A stretch of DNA of 64,000 bases from Heterocephalus glaber (lineage: Eukaryota; Chordata; Mammalia; Rodentia; Bathyergidae), in NCBI RefSeq assembly GCF_000247695.1, contig NW_004624743.1, positions 9,231,517-9,295,516 on the forward strand, written 5' to 3'. A program made the position numbers and the translations under genes. Positions within the stretch are counted from its first letter, which is position 1. Each line of letters opens with the position of its first letter. Below are positions 48,641 through 60,200 of this stretch, in pieces. Under the pieces are notes generated by a model, which did not search any database, was not told where the DNA came from, and worked only from the letters and a program-made list of their open reading frames with translations.

Positions 48641-50500
48641 CAGGCCTGCTGGAGTGAGGGTGAGGAGAAAGTCAAAGTAGAGCACAAAGTGGCCAGTTAG
48701 GGGCAGGGTCCAGAGACATTCTAAATATCTCTGTGGGAATGGAATACAGGAAGGGTCCTCTTTCCCCGAAGTGTGAGAAGTTCCACTAGGAATAGTCTTG
48801 CAGGCAGGGAAGTAAGGGATGAGAGGAGAGGAGCTGCCCCGCCACAGGGAGGTGACCAGAGACACAAGCCTGAGACAGTGCTTCTGGTTACCCAGGGGAT
48901 AGAAGTTCATGCACACTTCAGTACGGGCTCCTGCAGGTGCTGACAAGACCAGTAAAACACACAGGACAAAGAAGTTTTAGTGAGCTTTCAGTGTACTTCA
49001 TGCAAATAGCCAGGACCAACAAGCTTCAGTAATGGCTGTCTTCATAACAAGCCAACAGATGGAATGAGTCACACCATCTTCACTGGCACTAGTCTACTCA
49101 GTTGTTCCCTGGGGTAGAAGAGGAAATCAAAGGACTGACAATTTTTCCAAAAGAAATTGTCTGAAATATGAAGAACCTAGGAGAGCACTAAATGTCAAGT
49201 TTGCATCCCACCACCCCTCCTTCCACATTACTCAGTGATGTAGGAGGTCATGAGAAAGATTCAATCGCAGACATGTACTGCACACTTCACTTGCCATTTA
49301 TAGCTGTGACTTTGCTACACACTCACAATATGGAAATCTGATTTCATATATGATTTATCTAAGATCTGTGCCATACATTCCAATGAGTTTTCCAAAGGTG
49401 AATGAGCAGTTATATAGCCAATTAGGTACAATGTAAAAATTGAAGATGCATACTATCAGTTTGACTTGATAATAAAATCAAATTTAATTTTTCAAAAATC
49501 ATGTAGCATGTTCCCACATGTAAACTACTTACTTATTAAAATCTGTTGATGTTGGTTATTTGGTAAAGTGTCCCATGACCTCCTTGCACCCCAACTTACT
49601 GAATGGGTCTACAGAAACCACAAGGTTCATTAGTACTGTAAGAAGTTTTTAAAATATCACACTAACTAATTGAACCGCTCCCAAGATTTCCTATCTATAC
49701 AAAAGTGAAAACAAAACACTAGATCTAAGAAGCACTTTTCATCCCCTCTCTCTCCATTTAAGCTCAAGGCAGATATTGCTATTTTGAAAGTAATATTTAT
49801 TTAATAAGAAAATATTTATTTAATAAGAAAATCATCCTAAATAGGGTCCTTCTCATGCTATGATTCTGAAACTTCCACTGCTTTTTTTGTACACATTTTT
49901 CTTTCTGTCTTCTTCCTCACAATCTTTGTAACTATATCCTCACTGGGTTCCTCCGTGTTAAAGCAGATAAGCTCAAGTGAATTCCTACATTAGCCAGAAG
50001 GCAGCAGGCATAAGAAGAAAAAAGAAGTGGTGGTCACAATTGCAGGGCATGCTTTTCAACAGTGGTTCAGACTTCTCAGAAAAGCTTACTCATCTCCTTT
50101 TATATCTGAGAGTATGACCACCTTATTCTTCCCTTTCAGATTGCCTTCGGGGTTATCCGCTGTGTGAGTGTCATTACAAAAATCAGGTCTGCTCGGGAAC
50201 CTGTCAAATGATGTATCCCATGTCCTCATTTTAACTCGCAGGGCTGCTTCTCAGCCTACACTCCAGGCACTGGGCACACATCATGCAGAGCGAGCTGGTG
50301 CCTCCTTGCAGGGCTTTCACTCCTATTATGAATACTTATGTGAGACGAACCCCACAGGAGGGTCTCCAGTTATATGGTTTTGCTGTGACACCCCAAATAC
50401 TAACCCCCTTGTGGGGACTCAAAGAAAGCATGCTTGGAAGGTATTGTCTGCCTAGTTTATGATAATTGGGATTACTATTCACTTAATGAAATGTAATTTT
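48641..50500. other. unannotated sequence, with a 19-bp tandem duplication
   Basis: Nothing assigned to a family. A 118-codon minus frame (48590-48946) crosses the end of L2 and has no domain. The frame 50168-50455 (95 codons) is likewise unsupported. Confidence 0.45.
49792..49829 (+). repeat. perfect 19-bp tandem duplication
   Basis: Two identical copies of AATATTTATTTAATAAGAA (49792-49810, 49811-49829). Confidence 0.95.
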
Positions 50501-50504
50501 TAAA

Positions 50505-50732
50505 AAATGAATCGAACTTATAGATTTAAATAAAAGATAAGTAATACATAGGAAACAGGAAGATAGGTCATATGCAAAAGGGAGGGGAACAAGACATGGA
50601 GGGAGAGGGGAAAGAAGGGAGGGAAGGGGAGGTAAAAAGCATTAAGATGTGTGATGTACCTGTACCACCTCCCCAGGAGGAAGGTAATCACTATGTACTG
50701 AAAATGTGTACTATAAATAAGTAAGTAATAGC
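50505..50732 (+). mobile_element. lineage L1 3' end, plus strand
   Basis: A-rich text, then a purine tract ('gggaggggaacaagacatgg', 'gggagaggggaaagaaggga'), then 'aagatgtgtgatgtacctgt', 'accacctccccaggaggaag' and an A-rich tail. Confidence 0.78.
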
Positions 50733-51195
50733 ACATGTGTTTGTAATAATATGCTGCTTTAACTTTGGAATCCCCCCCAAAGAAATTTAACAGCTTAACT
50801 TTTCAGTGCCTAAGTGTTTGCTTTATATGTGAATAATACAGTTTAATCAGATTGTCTGAAGGTCTTATTACATTATTTTAAAGTGGCATAAATAATGTAA
50901 AGGAAGCCTAATTTCATATTAGATACCTTCTGTAGCTGCTCACACAGCTCAAGTTTCTCCCTCTCTCTTTTTTTTTAATTAAGGCGATTCCAGCCGTCAT
51001 TTCTGACTTCCGTGGCATCTTTCTGCAAATCCTCTCCACTTTACTGCTACACTGAGGTTCATTTGTGTCATTCCAATCTTTGCTCTTTAAATATCCACTT
51101 ATAAATTTATTATGGCAATACATTCATATCTTTACATTTAATCTGAAGCTTCAATAACAAGCAGGAGATGGAATAAATGAGTAGCAGACACATTT
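50733..51195. other. unannotated sequence
   Basis: Nothing recognised. Confidence 0.5.
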
Positions 51196-51269
51196 GACAA
51201 AATTAAAATGCTCTCCTGTCAGGACCCATGTGAACTATTAGAATGACAGAAGAGCATTTTAATTTTGTC
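51196..51269. repeat. 74-nt near-perfect hairpin (26-bp arms, 22-nt loop)
   Basis: 51196-51221 pairs with 51244-51269 at 25 of 26 positions. The outer 19 bp (arm core AAAATTAAAATGCTCT) are perfect and the single mismatch is at 51215/51250. The size is in the range of a microRNA precursor stem or of a palindromic conserved repeat. It lies just upstream of a repeat-free block with two TTAATTAA sites. Confidence 0.85.
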
Positions 51270-51274
51270 CAGTC

Positions 51275-51550
51275 CTTCCTTCCCCTCTGCTCTCTTCAAT
51301 TCTCCTTCTCTGCCTTGCTGTGGAAGCTTTGATAAAAGATCCAGGCTTCGAGCACCTAACATTCTTGCAAAACTGTCGGAGGATGTTTTAAAATCACGGA
51401 TATTGAATGACACATATGAACTTCACTGCTTGCATGGCTGCAGTGGGGAATTTATCGTTTTGTTAATTAAGAAGTGTTTTCCAATAGTCAGTCCAGAAAT
51501 TGCCTCTGGAATATCATTAATTAACAATCCCACTTCCATCATGTAGGGAG
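51275..51550. promoter_or_regulatory. candidate cis-regulatory block downstream of the hairpin
   Basis: Repeat-free, complex sequence with TTAATTAA at 51463-51470 and 51517-51524. The frame 51265-51546 (93 codons) covers it but has no recognisable feature. Enhancer-like character is an inference from texture and motifs only. Confidence 0.28.
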
Positions 51551-51820
51551 GTGGAAGGCTGAGCAAAACTGACAAAGGGAGTCACTATTAAAATACACAC
51601 ACAAAGAAAAATTTGAAAAGTACCAGACAAATTTGGAAAGGGGAAGTGGAATTATTTAAAGCAAGTATTATAGGATCAACAGCATTAACAAAAAAATACA
51701 ATTTCCAGCATTAAAAATCTGTGGGTTCCCAGGCCTTATGCTAGGCTCTAAATAAAGTCAACACTTGAAAAAGTCTTTATGTGAACTAAATAATTTACCA
51801 AGGTTGTTTGGAATTTGAGA
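51551..51820. other. unannotated AT-rich sequence
   Basis: Nothing recognised. Confidence 0.5.
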
Positions 51821-51822
51821 GG

Positions 51823-51856
51823 GTGTGTGTGTGTGTGTGTGTGTGTGCGCACGCGC
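51823..51856 (+). repeat. (GT)n running into GCGCACGCGC
   Basis: 34 nt of uninterrupted purine-pyrimidine alternation, ending in a GC-rich alternating segment; a Z-DNA-prone tract. Confidence 0.92.
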
Positions 51857-52764
51857 TCCACGATGGCTGTTTCCTTTCTAGGGAAGAGAAAAACAAGTCT
51901 TTTCAAGTCTTTTTTTCCCTCAGTCTTCTTATTTTCTGAGTATCCAGGTAACAAACTACTTAAAATCAGCCAAACAAAACTTGATAATTGGCCCCTATCC
52001 CCATCTGAGACACGGAAAAATGTAACCATGGTAACCTGTCATTTAGAGCAGGCCATCTCACGTACCTTTCAGAATTGAAGTATGTAAGAATCTATCCATT
52101 CCTAAGTAGAATTCTCGCGCCAGGAACATTTTGTTCTTTGTGGTAAAGGAAGTATGAAGGCAGGTTCTTAAATAGCCCTTAACAGGGTCTTCGAGTGCAA
52201 AAGGGGCTTAGGTACAGATAAACACATTGGTCTAAAGCGATTTTTTTGTGGTAAGAAATAAACAATAATAAACTTTATTAAAGGGCAATCACTAAAGCCA
52301 CAGCGACTGTAGCAGACGGTCTTGCTGAAACTTAAGTTTGCAAAGTAAGAAAACAGCGACAGCCTGACACAAACCCTCCTCCATTTTAAGGAGTTAGGTT
52401 TTCACAGTCACATGTAACACATACCACAAAATACTATGCATCTCGAATGTCTGTTGCTGTTGTTGATTGGTATCAGAACCTACAACAGGACCTCACCTTT
52501 GTGGATTTCATAATATATAGGAATGATCTGTGTGTGACAAGACTTCTTAAACTGGCTAAATATGATCTCTGAGATTCTTTTTTTTATGGTTGTGAAAGGA
52601 GGAATGTTTAAATAGCCTTATAAGATAATTTTGGATACTCTTCTTTGATACCAGATTAACAAGCAGTAGTTTCCAGAATTGCAATGTGAAATCTGAAATC
52701 TCCGTAATGAACTTTTCAAACTCTCTTACATTAAAATCCATTGGTTCTCTTTATATTTTGAATG
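51857..52764. other. unannotated sequence
   Basis: No recognised element. Confidence 0.5.
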
Positions 52765-53080
52765 GATACTTTATTTATTTATTTAAATTGACAAAATTGT
52801 GTATATTTATTGGGTTTACCATGTTTTGAAATATATAGAGAGAAAATATACATATATTGAAAAATGACTAAATCAAGCTAATTAATATATGCATTCCCCC
52901 ACATACTTATTCATTGTATGTGGTGAGAACACTTAAAATCTATTTTCTTAAAAATTTCCAAGAATATAATACACTGTCATTTATAGTCATCATGTTGTAC
53001 ATCTCTTGGATTTATTTTCTCTAACTGAAAATTTGTATCATTTGACTACTATCTGTCCAACTTCCCAGCAAAGAACAGAA
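52765..53080 (-). mobile_element. L1M 3' UTR fragment, minus strand
   Basis: 'aaattgtgtatatttattgg', 'tcaagctaattaatatatgc', 'gtggtgagaacacttaaaat', 'tagtcatcatgttgtacatc' and 'ctgaaaatttgtatcatttg' follow the complemented older L1M 3' UTR. It is a better-preserved relative of 28.55 kb. Confidence 0.85.
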
Positions 53081-53151
53081 TGATAGTTATTACAGGTGTG
53101 TATCAGATTCTTAATCTTCAATTCTCCCAAATCAATAAGAGTTTGAAAGTG

Positions 53152-53246
53152 AGGCCGGGGATTTAGCTCAGTGGTTCTAGCACCTGCCTCACAAGCTCAA
53201 GGATCCGAGTTCGATCCCCGGTACCGAAAAAAGAAAAAAAAAAAAA
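53152..53246 (+). mobile_element. ID SINE with TSD
   Basis: 'aggccggggatttagctcag', B box 'gagttcgatccccggtacc', tail with one G interruption. The TSD TTTGAAAGTG is at 53142-53151 and 53247-53256. Both promoter boxes look consensus. Confidence 0.96.
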
Positions 53247-53256
53247 TTTGAAAGTG

Positions 53257-54289
53257 GTCCCTTATTGAAGTGACCAAGTCTCTTATTTCATCATTAAATT
53301 ACCAGTAGCTCCATTAAATTCTGTGATCAGTCTTAATTCTAGCAACAAAATCATCAGTCAACTTCTCTGTCTCCACTAGAATAATTTTAGGGAGAAGGAA
53401 AATAAAGAGAAATCTAGTAAGTGGCTATCCAGAGTGGTGAGGCCAGCAGGAATGAAGTCAGTTTTGTCAGATTTGTTAGAGTTGGTGTGTTCTCTTTGTA
53501 GTTGCTACATCAAGGGGCTACAATGCATATCTGAAGAGATATCAAGAGTAGACTTTGTCCTTGCTGTTTCCAATTTATATTTCTACATCACTGCTTCCGG
53601 GGAATCACTATGAACCACACCTAACACTTTCATCTGTGTACAGTATTGAAACCTCTGTGATAATTCTGTGTTTCCTATTCAAGCCAGCAAATGTGCATTG
53701 AGTACTTATGGTGTGAAATGTTCTCTGCAAAGAATGTTGGAAGAGGCCAAAACATAGTAGCTGTTTTACACTAAAGCTAATGTAACTTCAGAGCTCCTCC
53801 TTTGGAGCATCCTCTCCTAAGCACCTGGCAAAGATGCTAGAAATTTTTAACTTATTATTCTAAAATTTTGTGAGCTTTGCACTCCTTTCACAGGACTTCC
53901 TATCACCCTCCACTGTAGCCTAGTGAGAGCATCCTAAAAATCGATGCATTTAGGGGGGACATAGAACTGCAAGAAAAGCAGAAGAGAACCCACTCACAGT
54001 GGCTAGAAGAGTTACAAAAGAGACATGCAGTGGGGCTAGGCAGGGCTGTACATGTAGCTATGAACCCAGTCAGGACTTAAAGGGGGTCTCTGTCTTACCA
54101 CACTGAGCTTTTATAGTTAAGATCGTTTTACTGTGCTTTTAACAGGTGATTGTTTTAAGGTGGGAAAATGCTTAGAATTAATTTAAAGAAACCATTTGGG
54201 AAATTCTCTTTTGTTAGCAAATATACCAATCTAAAGTAAAATAATGTAAATGGAATAATATATAATTTGTATAACCCAGTCAGTAAAAA
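53257..54289. other. unannotated sequence
   Basis: Nothing recognised. Confidence 0.5.
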
Positions 54290-54475
54290 CGCTAATAATT
54301 ACCATTTGTTGACCAGTGTATTTTGGGTTGGGCAGTATGTTCAGAAGGTTATGAAAATAAAATTCTCACAACAAACCTATGAAATAGGTACTGTACCATG
54401 ATTATCCTCTATGTTATAGAGGAATCTGGAGACCGGAAAGATTAAATAACTTTGCAAAAGTTATGCCTTTTAAAA
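54290..54475 (-). mobile_element. MIR, minus strand
   Basis: 'attctcacaacaaacctatg', 'aaataggtactgtaccatga', 'ttatagaggaatctggagac' and 'taaataactttgcaaaagtt' follow the complemented MIR. Confidence 0.75.
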
Positions 54476-54479
54476 AATC

Positions 54480-54870
54480 TCATTAAAAAATTACTGTTTA
54501 GTTATATTAAAAATAAGAATTTTGCAGAAACTGATTTAAGATTATGAGTTCCAAAGATCACCCATGAAAGCAATTTGGAAACATGAATTTTTTTAACTAA
54601 AATTTTCATACCTTTGAAACAATAACTGTTTTAGAGGATTAGCATAGGGAAATCATTTGAAATCCTATGAAGAATTGTGTCTAAAAGTCTTCTCTTCAGT
54701 ATCAAGAACATAGAGTGAGCAAAATAAATATTGAAAATTAAAGATATATAATTATATTAGAATGATGAGGTAAATTTATGTTATAATGATAAACAGCTAC
54801 TAACATTTTGCCTAAATTTTTATTTGACATTATAATAAAAAATAAACACACAAAAATTCATTTTTTTGAA
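54480..54870. other. unannotated AT-rich sequence
   Basis: Nothing recognised. Confidence 0.5.
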
Positions 54871-54874
54871 GACT

Positions 54875-55545
54875 GGAAGAAAATATGTCAAAATGAGTTA
54901 TTTGAGATGGCCTTCTACATTGTTGGAGGGAATCTAAACTAGTACAACCACAATAAGTCAGTATGGACATTCCTCAAAAAGCACAAATAGAAATTCCACA
55001 GCTATAACCCTCTAGGTACCTTACCAAAAGAGTTAAAGACATCATGTTACAGTGATATACACATATCCATGTTTATAGCAGCACAGCTCATAATAGCTAA
55101 AATTTTGCGAGCAACCTATACGTCCATCAATAGATGGATGGATACAGCAAATGTGTTATACAGTATATACACAATGGAATAATACTCAACCATAAAGAGG
55201 ATAAATCTGAGTCATTTGTAGAAAAATGGATATACCTTGAAACCCATAAGGCTGAGTGAAATAAATGAAACAAAGAAGGTTAACTATGATATAATTTCTC
55301 GTATGTGAGAAATCTAAAAGTATACATAATATAAAAAGCAAAATAAAGGATTATAGAAACCGTGAAGTAGACCCTTTACAGATAGGAAGGGATTCTAGGG
55401 ATGGAAGAAGAGTGGAAAGAGGAGGGAAAGGGAAGTAAACAGGTTTAAGATGTGACATGGACAGGTACCAACTCCCTACCATGGAAGTAAGTATTCATTA
55501 GGTGGTGGAAATGTACTAAAAATGATGAAAGTAAAACTAAGCCAA
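54875..55545 (+). mobile_element. L1, distal ORF2 plus 3' UTR, plus strand
   Basis: 'acattgttggagggaatcta' (54918), 'atggacattcctcaaaaagc' (54963), 'tccatgtttatagcagcaca' (55067), 'gtccatcaatagatggatgg' (55121), 'aacataaagagg'-type text (55188) and 'gagtgaaataaatgaaac' (55254) are the closing part of ORF2. A purine-rich 3' UTR and 'tgtgacatggacaggtacca' follow. This copy links the lineage 3' ends elsewhere in the window to a recognisable L1 ORF2. 5'-truncated and frame-broken. Confidence 0.88.
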
Positions 55546-57754
55546 ATATCATTAGATAATAGTCTCACACGCTTTTTTTTTTTCACTTTCTTGAAGTTTC
55601 TCTGGATTCTCCCAATCTTCTATTTCAAATTTGCATTATGTTTATACTGAAAAGATTTAAAAACAAGGGATCATTAAAAACTTAAGATGTTGAGGAAATA
55701 TTCCAAAGGACGGGGGACTTTAACTAGATCTTGACATACTGATGAGATCTGTGTGGGGAGAGAAGAGAGGATGGTTTAAAACCAGTGCTAGAATTAGTAG
55801 AAGCTTGGAGTAGGAAATACACAGGCTGCAACTGAGCAAATGTCCTAATTTGGTGGCATTCACAATTCCCTTTGGAAAGGTAGAAAGCAAATTTCAGCTA
55901 CTTGCTTAGAACCGGATTATTGTAACAAATTGATGTCATCTTTGGGGTCTGGATTTTTTAATAGTAATAATGGTGGGTGGGTATGGGCTTTGGAGACCAG
56001 ACTGCCCTGCAGGATAGGTTTCACCATCTGATGAGTGGAGAAGCAATAGAGAGATGAGTTAGCAGCTCCTGAGGTTGTCAGGAAGGAACGCTCTGATGTA
56101 GTTTTCAAAGTGCACAGGGATTAGTTTGAAACTAGTTTATTCGCAGTAGTCTTGGCAAGGAACATACAGACCACAGAGGAAATTTACAGGAAGACTCTAC
56201 ATCCACAGGATTTGATTCAAATGAGTCCATGAGATGAAAATCATGGAAGAAATGTAGCCATTCTGGAGACACTGTGTACCAGGGACTTTAATGGTATCAT
56301 TTGTCTAAACCAGAAAGGGACAGCTTATTTAGAAAGAAAATGACTCACATTTTATTTCACATATTTAGTTTGAGGAGAGAGTCTACCAAGGCAGTAAGTC
56401 CCAAAAACAGTTGAGATACAGAACTCTGAAGCTGGAGTAAAGGAAACAAAGTTTTCCTTATGACTCAAACAAAGCTCTGAGCCAGAGGAGGGAAAGAAAA
56501 AACAATCCACTTTGCCTGGTACCATCAGAGTTTGCTAGCAGTTACTCATTTTAAGTGTCACTTTGCAAACAGACTTAAACCAACCTTTTGGAACCTGACC
56601 AATGTATAAATATAAATTTTGTAAAGGGAAGGCCTATCATCTACAAGGAAGTGAAAGTCAAAACCATGAGTCAGAGTTGATCCAGGGAAAGCATACAAAA
56701 AAGAAAGCGAAATGGCCAAGAATTAAACTGCAGGAATGTTCACAGATGAGACAGAAAAGAAGGGAGACTTTAATTCCACAACATACTGCCTCTAACTGTT
56801 CAGAATTCTGAAATGTGAGACCAAATTAGCTCTTCAGTTCAGACATGAACAATCCACATTTAAGACCCTAGAAAGGAAAAGCCGGAGGAAAATGAAAATT
56901 TTAAATCAGAGTTCAGATTATGTATTATTTTTTGTAAAACAAGAAAATACTATTAAAGTTAACCACTCTGTGACTATATGTCACAGAAGAATTTATTCCT
57001 AAAACAAAAATTCTCTGAGGAAAATAAGAAGCAGATACATTTCAGTTTCAAACTCAATTACAAAGACATTAAAACTAAAGAATATGTTTACCTGGGAAGT
57101 AGCCCAATTAGCTGAATTAACCTATAGTTGAAATTGAATCTGTTACATTTTCTTTCTAAAAACACATGTAAATCAAAGAACATTAAAAACAAAAACTTTT
57201 CCCGTTTTTAAATATATACATACTTCCCCAGGGGTCAGTACAGTGACCTGCTTTGCCTAGTCCTTCTCTATTCATCATTTCAGAGGAAAAAAATCAATTG
57301 AACTCTTTCTCAGAGTCTCCCATTTATGGGTTCCTACCTAAGTGCAATTTTGCTTTCACTCAAATTAGAGCAAGTATGTTCTTTCTCCCGATGGCCAAAT
57401 CCCAAGATGCTTAGTTAAACTGAAGCTGAAGATCAGTTCTAAGTCTCAAGAGCACTTGTTGGGAACTATGGTGGTACCATGTCACCAGGGTTACAGTAAA
57501 ACACAGCAGCCATGCATGGAAGTAAAAGACAGTGAGTCTAAACAACATGAGAATTTTTAAACTTGCTTTGATACAGAGACAAAAAATGAGGCTACTTTTT
57601 CTTGAATTTAACAATTACCCACATTTGCCTGTATTTTTTCAAATACTATTTTTAAGAAATAAAGCAATGCAGATAAGCTGAAACTTCTTACATCCACTGC
57701 TGGGCTCATTTTACTCCTCCCTCCAACACCAATTCTATAGATTTTGTACTTCAG
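55546..57754. other. unannotated sequence
   Basis: About 2.2 kb without a recognised element. Frames at 55917-56108, 56602-56811 and 57411-57614 are short and featureless. Confidence 0.45.
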
Positions 57755-57756
57755 AA

Positions 57757-58010
57757 ACCTTAAGTAAATAGTCAACATCTCTAGTAATCGAGGAAGTGCA
57801 ACTTAGGATCATGAGGCACTATGAAACATCAGATTCCCCACAATTGATAAAGCCTGGGAGTATCAGGCTCTGGTGAGTTCGTAATAGCATTCTTTTGTTT
57901 ATCTGATGGCAATATAAACTGGAAATTATCATTTTGGGGAGGAAGGTGCCAGTATCTTATAAATACAACATGTTTGCCATTATTACAGGACAGTTCCACA
58001 ACTAGGATGA
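57757..58010 (+). mobile_element. ancient L1 ORF2 fragment, plus strand
   Basis: 'aatagtcaacatctctagta', 'ggcactatgaaacatcagat' and 'gatggcaatataaactgg' track the L1 stretch normally reading '...ctcaacatcactaatcat...' through '...gggaatgcaaactgg'. Confidence 0.55.
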
Positions 58011-58272
58011 GAAAACAAACTATTCCTTCCCATAGAAGAATTCTGCTCCTCAGACCTCATTTCTATGGCTGGGGTTAGCTCTGGGAAATTGTTTAGTTAA
58101 ACCCTGGATGTCATGCAGCACTGGATATAAAATTGCCAGTGTAGACCCTCAAATCCCTTATGCCTTTGCCAAAATGACCTCAGGAGCATATGCTAATGTG
58201 AAGGAGACATAAAATCAAGGTGATTTGGGGAATGCTGAAGAAAACACATGGAGGAGAGCTTCCCTGAAGAGT
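58011..58272. other. unannotated sequence
   Basis: Nothing recognised. Confidence 0.5.
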
Positions 58273-58634
58273 CAGTGGACCCTCGAGTTACTACCTGCCT
58301 GACATATGAACAACTTGGGTTATGACTGGAATTTTAGTTTTCACTTACAACCAAAGTCTTGAGTTATGACCCAAATGCCAGCCACTTGTGCTTCCAGAAG
58401 GTCTCAGATACAGATCTAACCCTTAAAGAGTTCTGGAAGGAACATGACAGCAGCCTTTCATGTGTGGGGTTAACTGAGAAATCCTGGGCCAATGCCTCTC
58501 TAAGGACACTGATCAGCCTGTATATAGGAGAGAGACTTTGAAGGCTGTGCAGAGGAGCCTGAGTCTTCATTGATCAAACTGAGTTATAGCCAGCCCTCAA
58601 GAATGAATTGAGTTCATAAGTCAAGGGTCCACTG
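58273..58634. mobile_element. 362-bp TIR element (Tigger/pogo-like), non-autonomous
   Basis: The left end CAGTGGACCCTCGAGTTA and the complemented right end CAGTGGACCCTTGACTTA match at 16 of 18. CAGT...ACCCT ends fit Tc1/mariner-superfamily Tigger elements, but the flanking TA duplication is not preserved. No transposase motif is seen; the overlapping frames at 58359-58570 are chance. Confidence 0.7.
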
Positions 58635-58639
58635 TTACA

Positions 58640-59140
58640 GATTTTATGTGAGCAAGAGACAAATTTCTTTTGTGTCATCGTTGAGATTTACAGGTTGCTT
58701 TTTAGAGCATCAAACTAGCTTATGCTGACTAATACATAACTACATATAGCCAACAAAAGTTTTCACATGTATAACAAAAAGACACGTAGCTACAACCTTT
58801 ATAATAGGAAATTGAAAAATATCTAAATATTTATTAATAGTGAGATCAATTTTGATATATTTTTATTTCGAATTTAAAACATAAAAGAACATAGTTTATG
58901 TTTGTGTGGAGAAATAAGAAAACATATTTGCAAGAGAAACAAATTTTCTGTATGACATACACAATATTGTAATGCTAGAATACATACTCATCTAGGGCAG
59001 GAAATTTTTATTAATTAACATTTTTAGTGCTTAGAATTATTCTGGCAAGTGATAGTAATGGCTCAATAAATATTTGTTACATGAATAAATGGCTATTAGT
59101 TGTAAAGTTTAGAATTATAATACATACTATATGATATCTA
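58640..59140. other. AT-rich unannotated sequence
   Basis: Nothing recognised. Confidence 0.5.
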
Positions 59141-59142
59141 GA

Positions 59143-59143
59143 A

Positions 59144-59192
<49 letters not shown>

Positions 59193-59193
59193 A
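59143..59193 (+). repeat. compound (AT)n(CA)n microsatellite
   Basis: About 9 AT units, then about 14 CA units, then ATATA. Confidence 0.97.
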
Positions 59194-59404
59194 TTTTGAA
59201 GATCAGAGTCAAACCATGGATGTAGTGTGGCCCGGGATACTGTATATAATTGCCAGTGCAGATGCTCAAACTCTTTTCTTTACTAGAACATTATTTTGTT
59301 AACTCATTTTCAGCTCAGTAATTCTAAAATTAACTCTATTGCTTTGTAAATTCCAAATTAAGCCTTCTCTGAATTAAGACATTCCAATCTGACCTTTGCT
59401 ATGG

Positions 59405-59605
59405 ACAGTAGGCATATTTCTTAATTCTTTAGTGCCACAGTCTCCTCATTTATAAAATAAGAAAACAACAGTACCTACTTTATAATAGTATGGTGGCAAT
59501 GAAATTTAATTGTGTGTATATATATATATATGCAGTGCTTACAATATAAAGCATAAAATAAGCAGTCAATAACTATTAGAAGTCATTATTATAATTGTTA
59601 TTCCT
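59405..59605 (+). mobile_element. MIR, plus strand, with internal (TA)n
   Basis: 'tttcttaattctttagtgcc', 'cagtctcctcatttataaaa', 'aacagtacctactttataat' and 'gtgcttacaatataaagc' follow MIR order. A TG/TA repeat (59511-59531) has grown inside it. Confidence 0.72.
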
Positions 59606-59924
59606 ACATTATTCTTTCTCTGACCTTTAAAAATCAATGTCTTTTTTCTAAATGGTTTGTATGTGAATCACCATGTATACATGCACAGCAATTAACAAAT
59701 GAAATACCCTCACATTTGCTAGCTTTTTGAGGACCTATTACATCTTTAAATATTGTTTCAATATAAAAAGCACACAATTGAGCTTTTCTGTAAACTCAGT
59801 GCTGTCATGCCTAAATCTGTGAAGTTGAAATAAAAAGGAGGAAAAGAGAGACATGTTAGGCATTGGCTTCTGTTTTAACAGTTTTCCAATTGTATTTCAA
59901 ACTGTAAAGCTGTATTTTTAAACC
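59606..59924. other. unannotated AT-rich sequence
   Basis: Nothing recognised. Confidence 0.5.
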
Positions 59925-59938
59925 TGTATGTGTGTGTA

Positions 59939-59970
<32 letters not shown>

Positions 59971-59975
59971 TGTGT
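59925..59975 (+). repeat. (TG)n microsatellite with TA interruptions
   Basis: Long TG run interrupted by TATG units. Confidence 0.95.
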
Positions 59976-60047
59976 TGTAACAGACACTGACATTAGCCTT
60001 CTTAAACTTAGAGGTTTAATTGAACCAATTATATAGACATTCAAAAC

Positions 60048-60200
60048 TTTTTAAAATTAATTTTATTGGTACATTTTAGGTATACAATATAATGACATTC
60101 ATTGGAGATTTGTACCTTTACATAATATATCTTGATTCTTCTTTTCCCCATTCCCCTGCCCACCTTTCAACCTCTCCACTGCTCCTTATTTATCAAAATT
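60048..60200 (-). mobile_element. lineage L1 3' end, minus strand
   Basis: 'taattttattggtacatttt', 'ggtatacaatataatgacat', 'tggagatttgtacctttaca' and a pyrimidine tract. The clearest minus-strand copy of this 3' end. Confidence 0.78.

Noticed and set aside
48590..48946. 118-codon minus-strand frame
   Set aside because: Begins within or beside an L2 fragment and has no recognisable domain.
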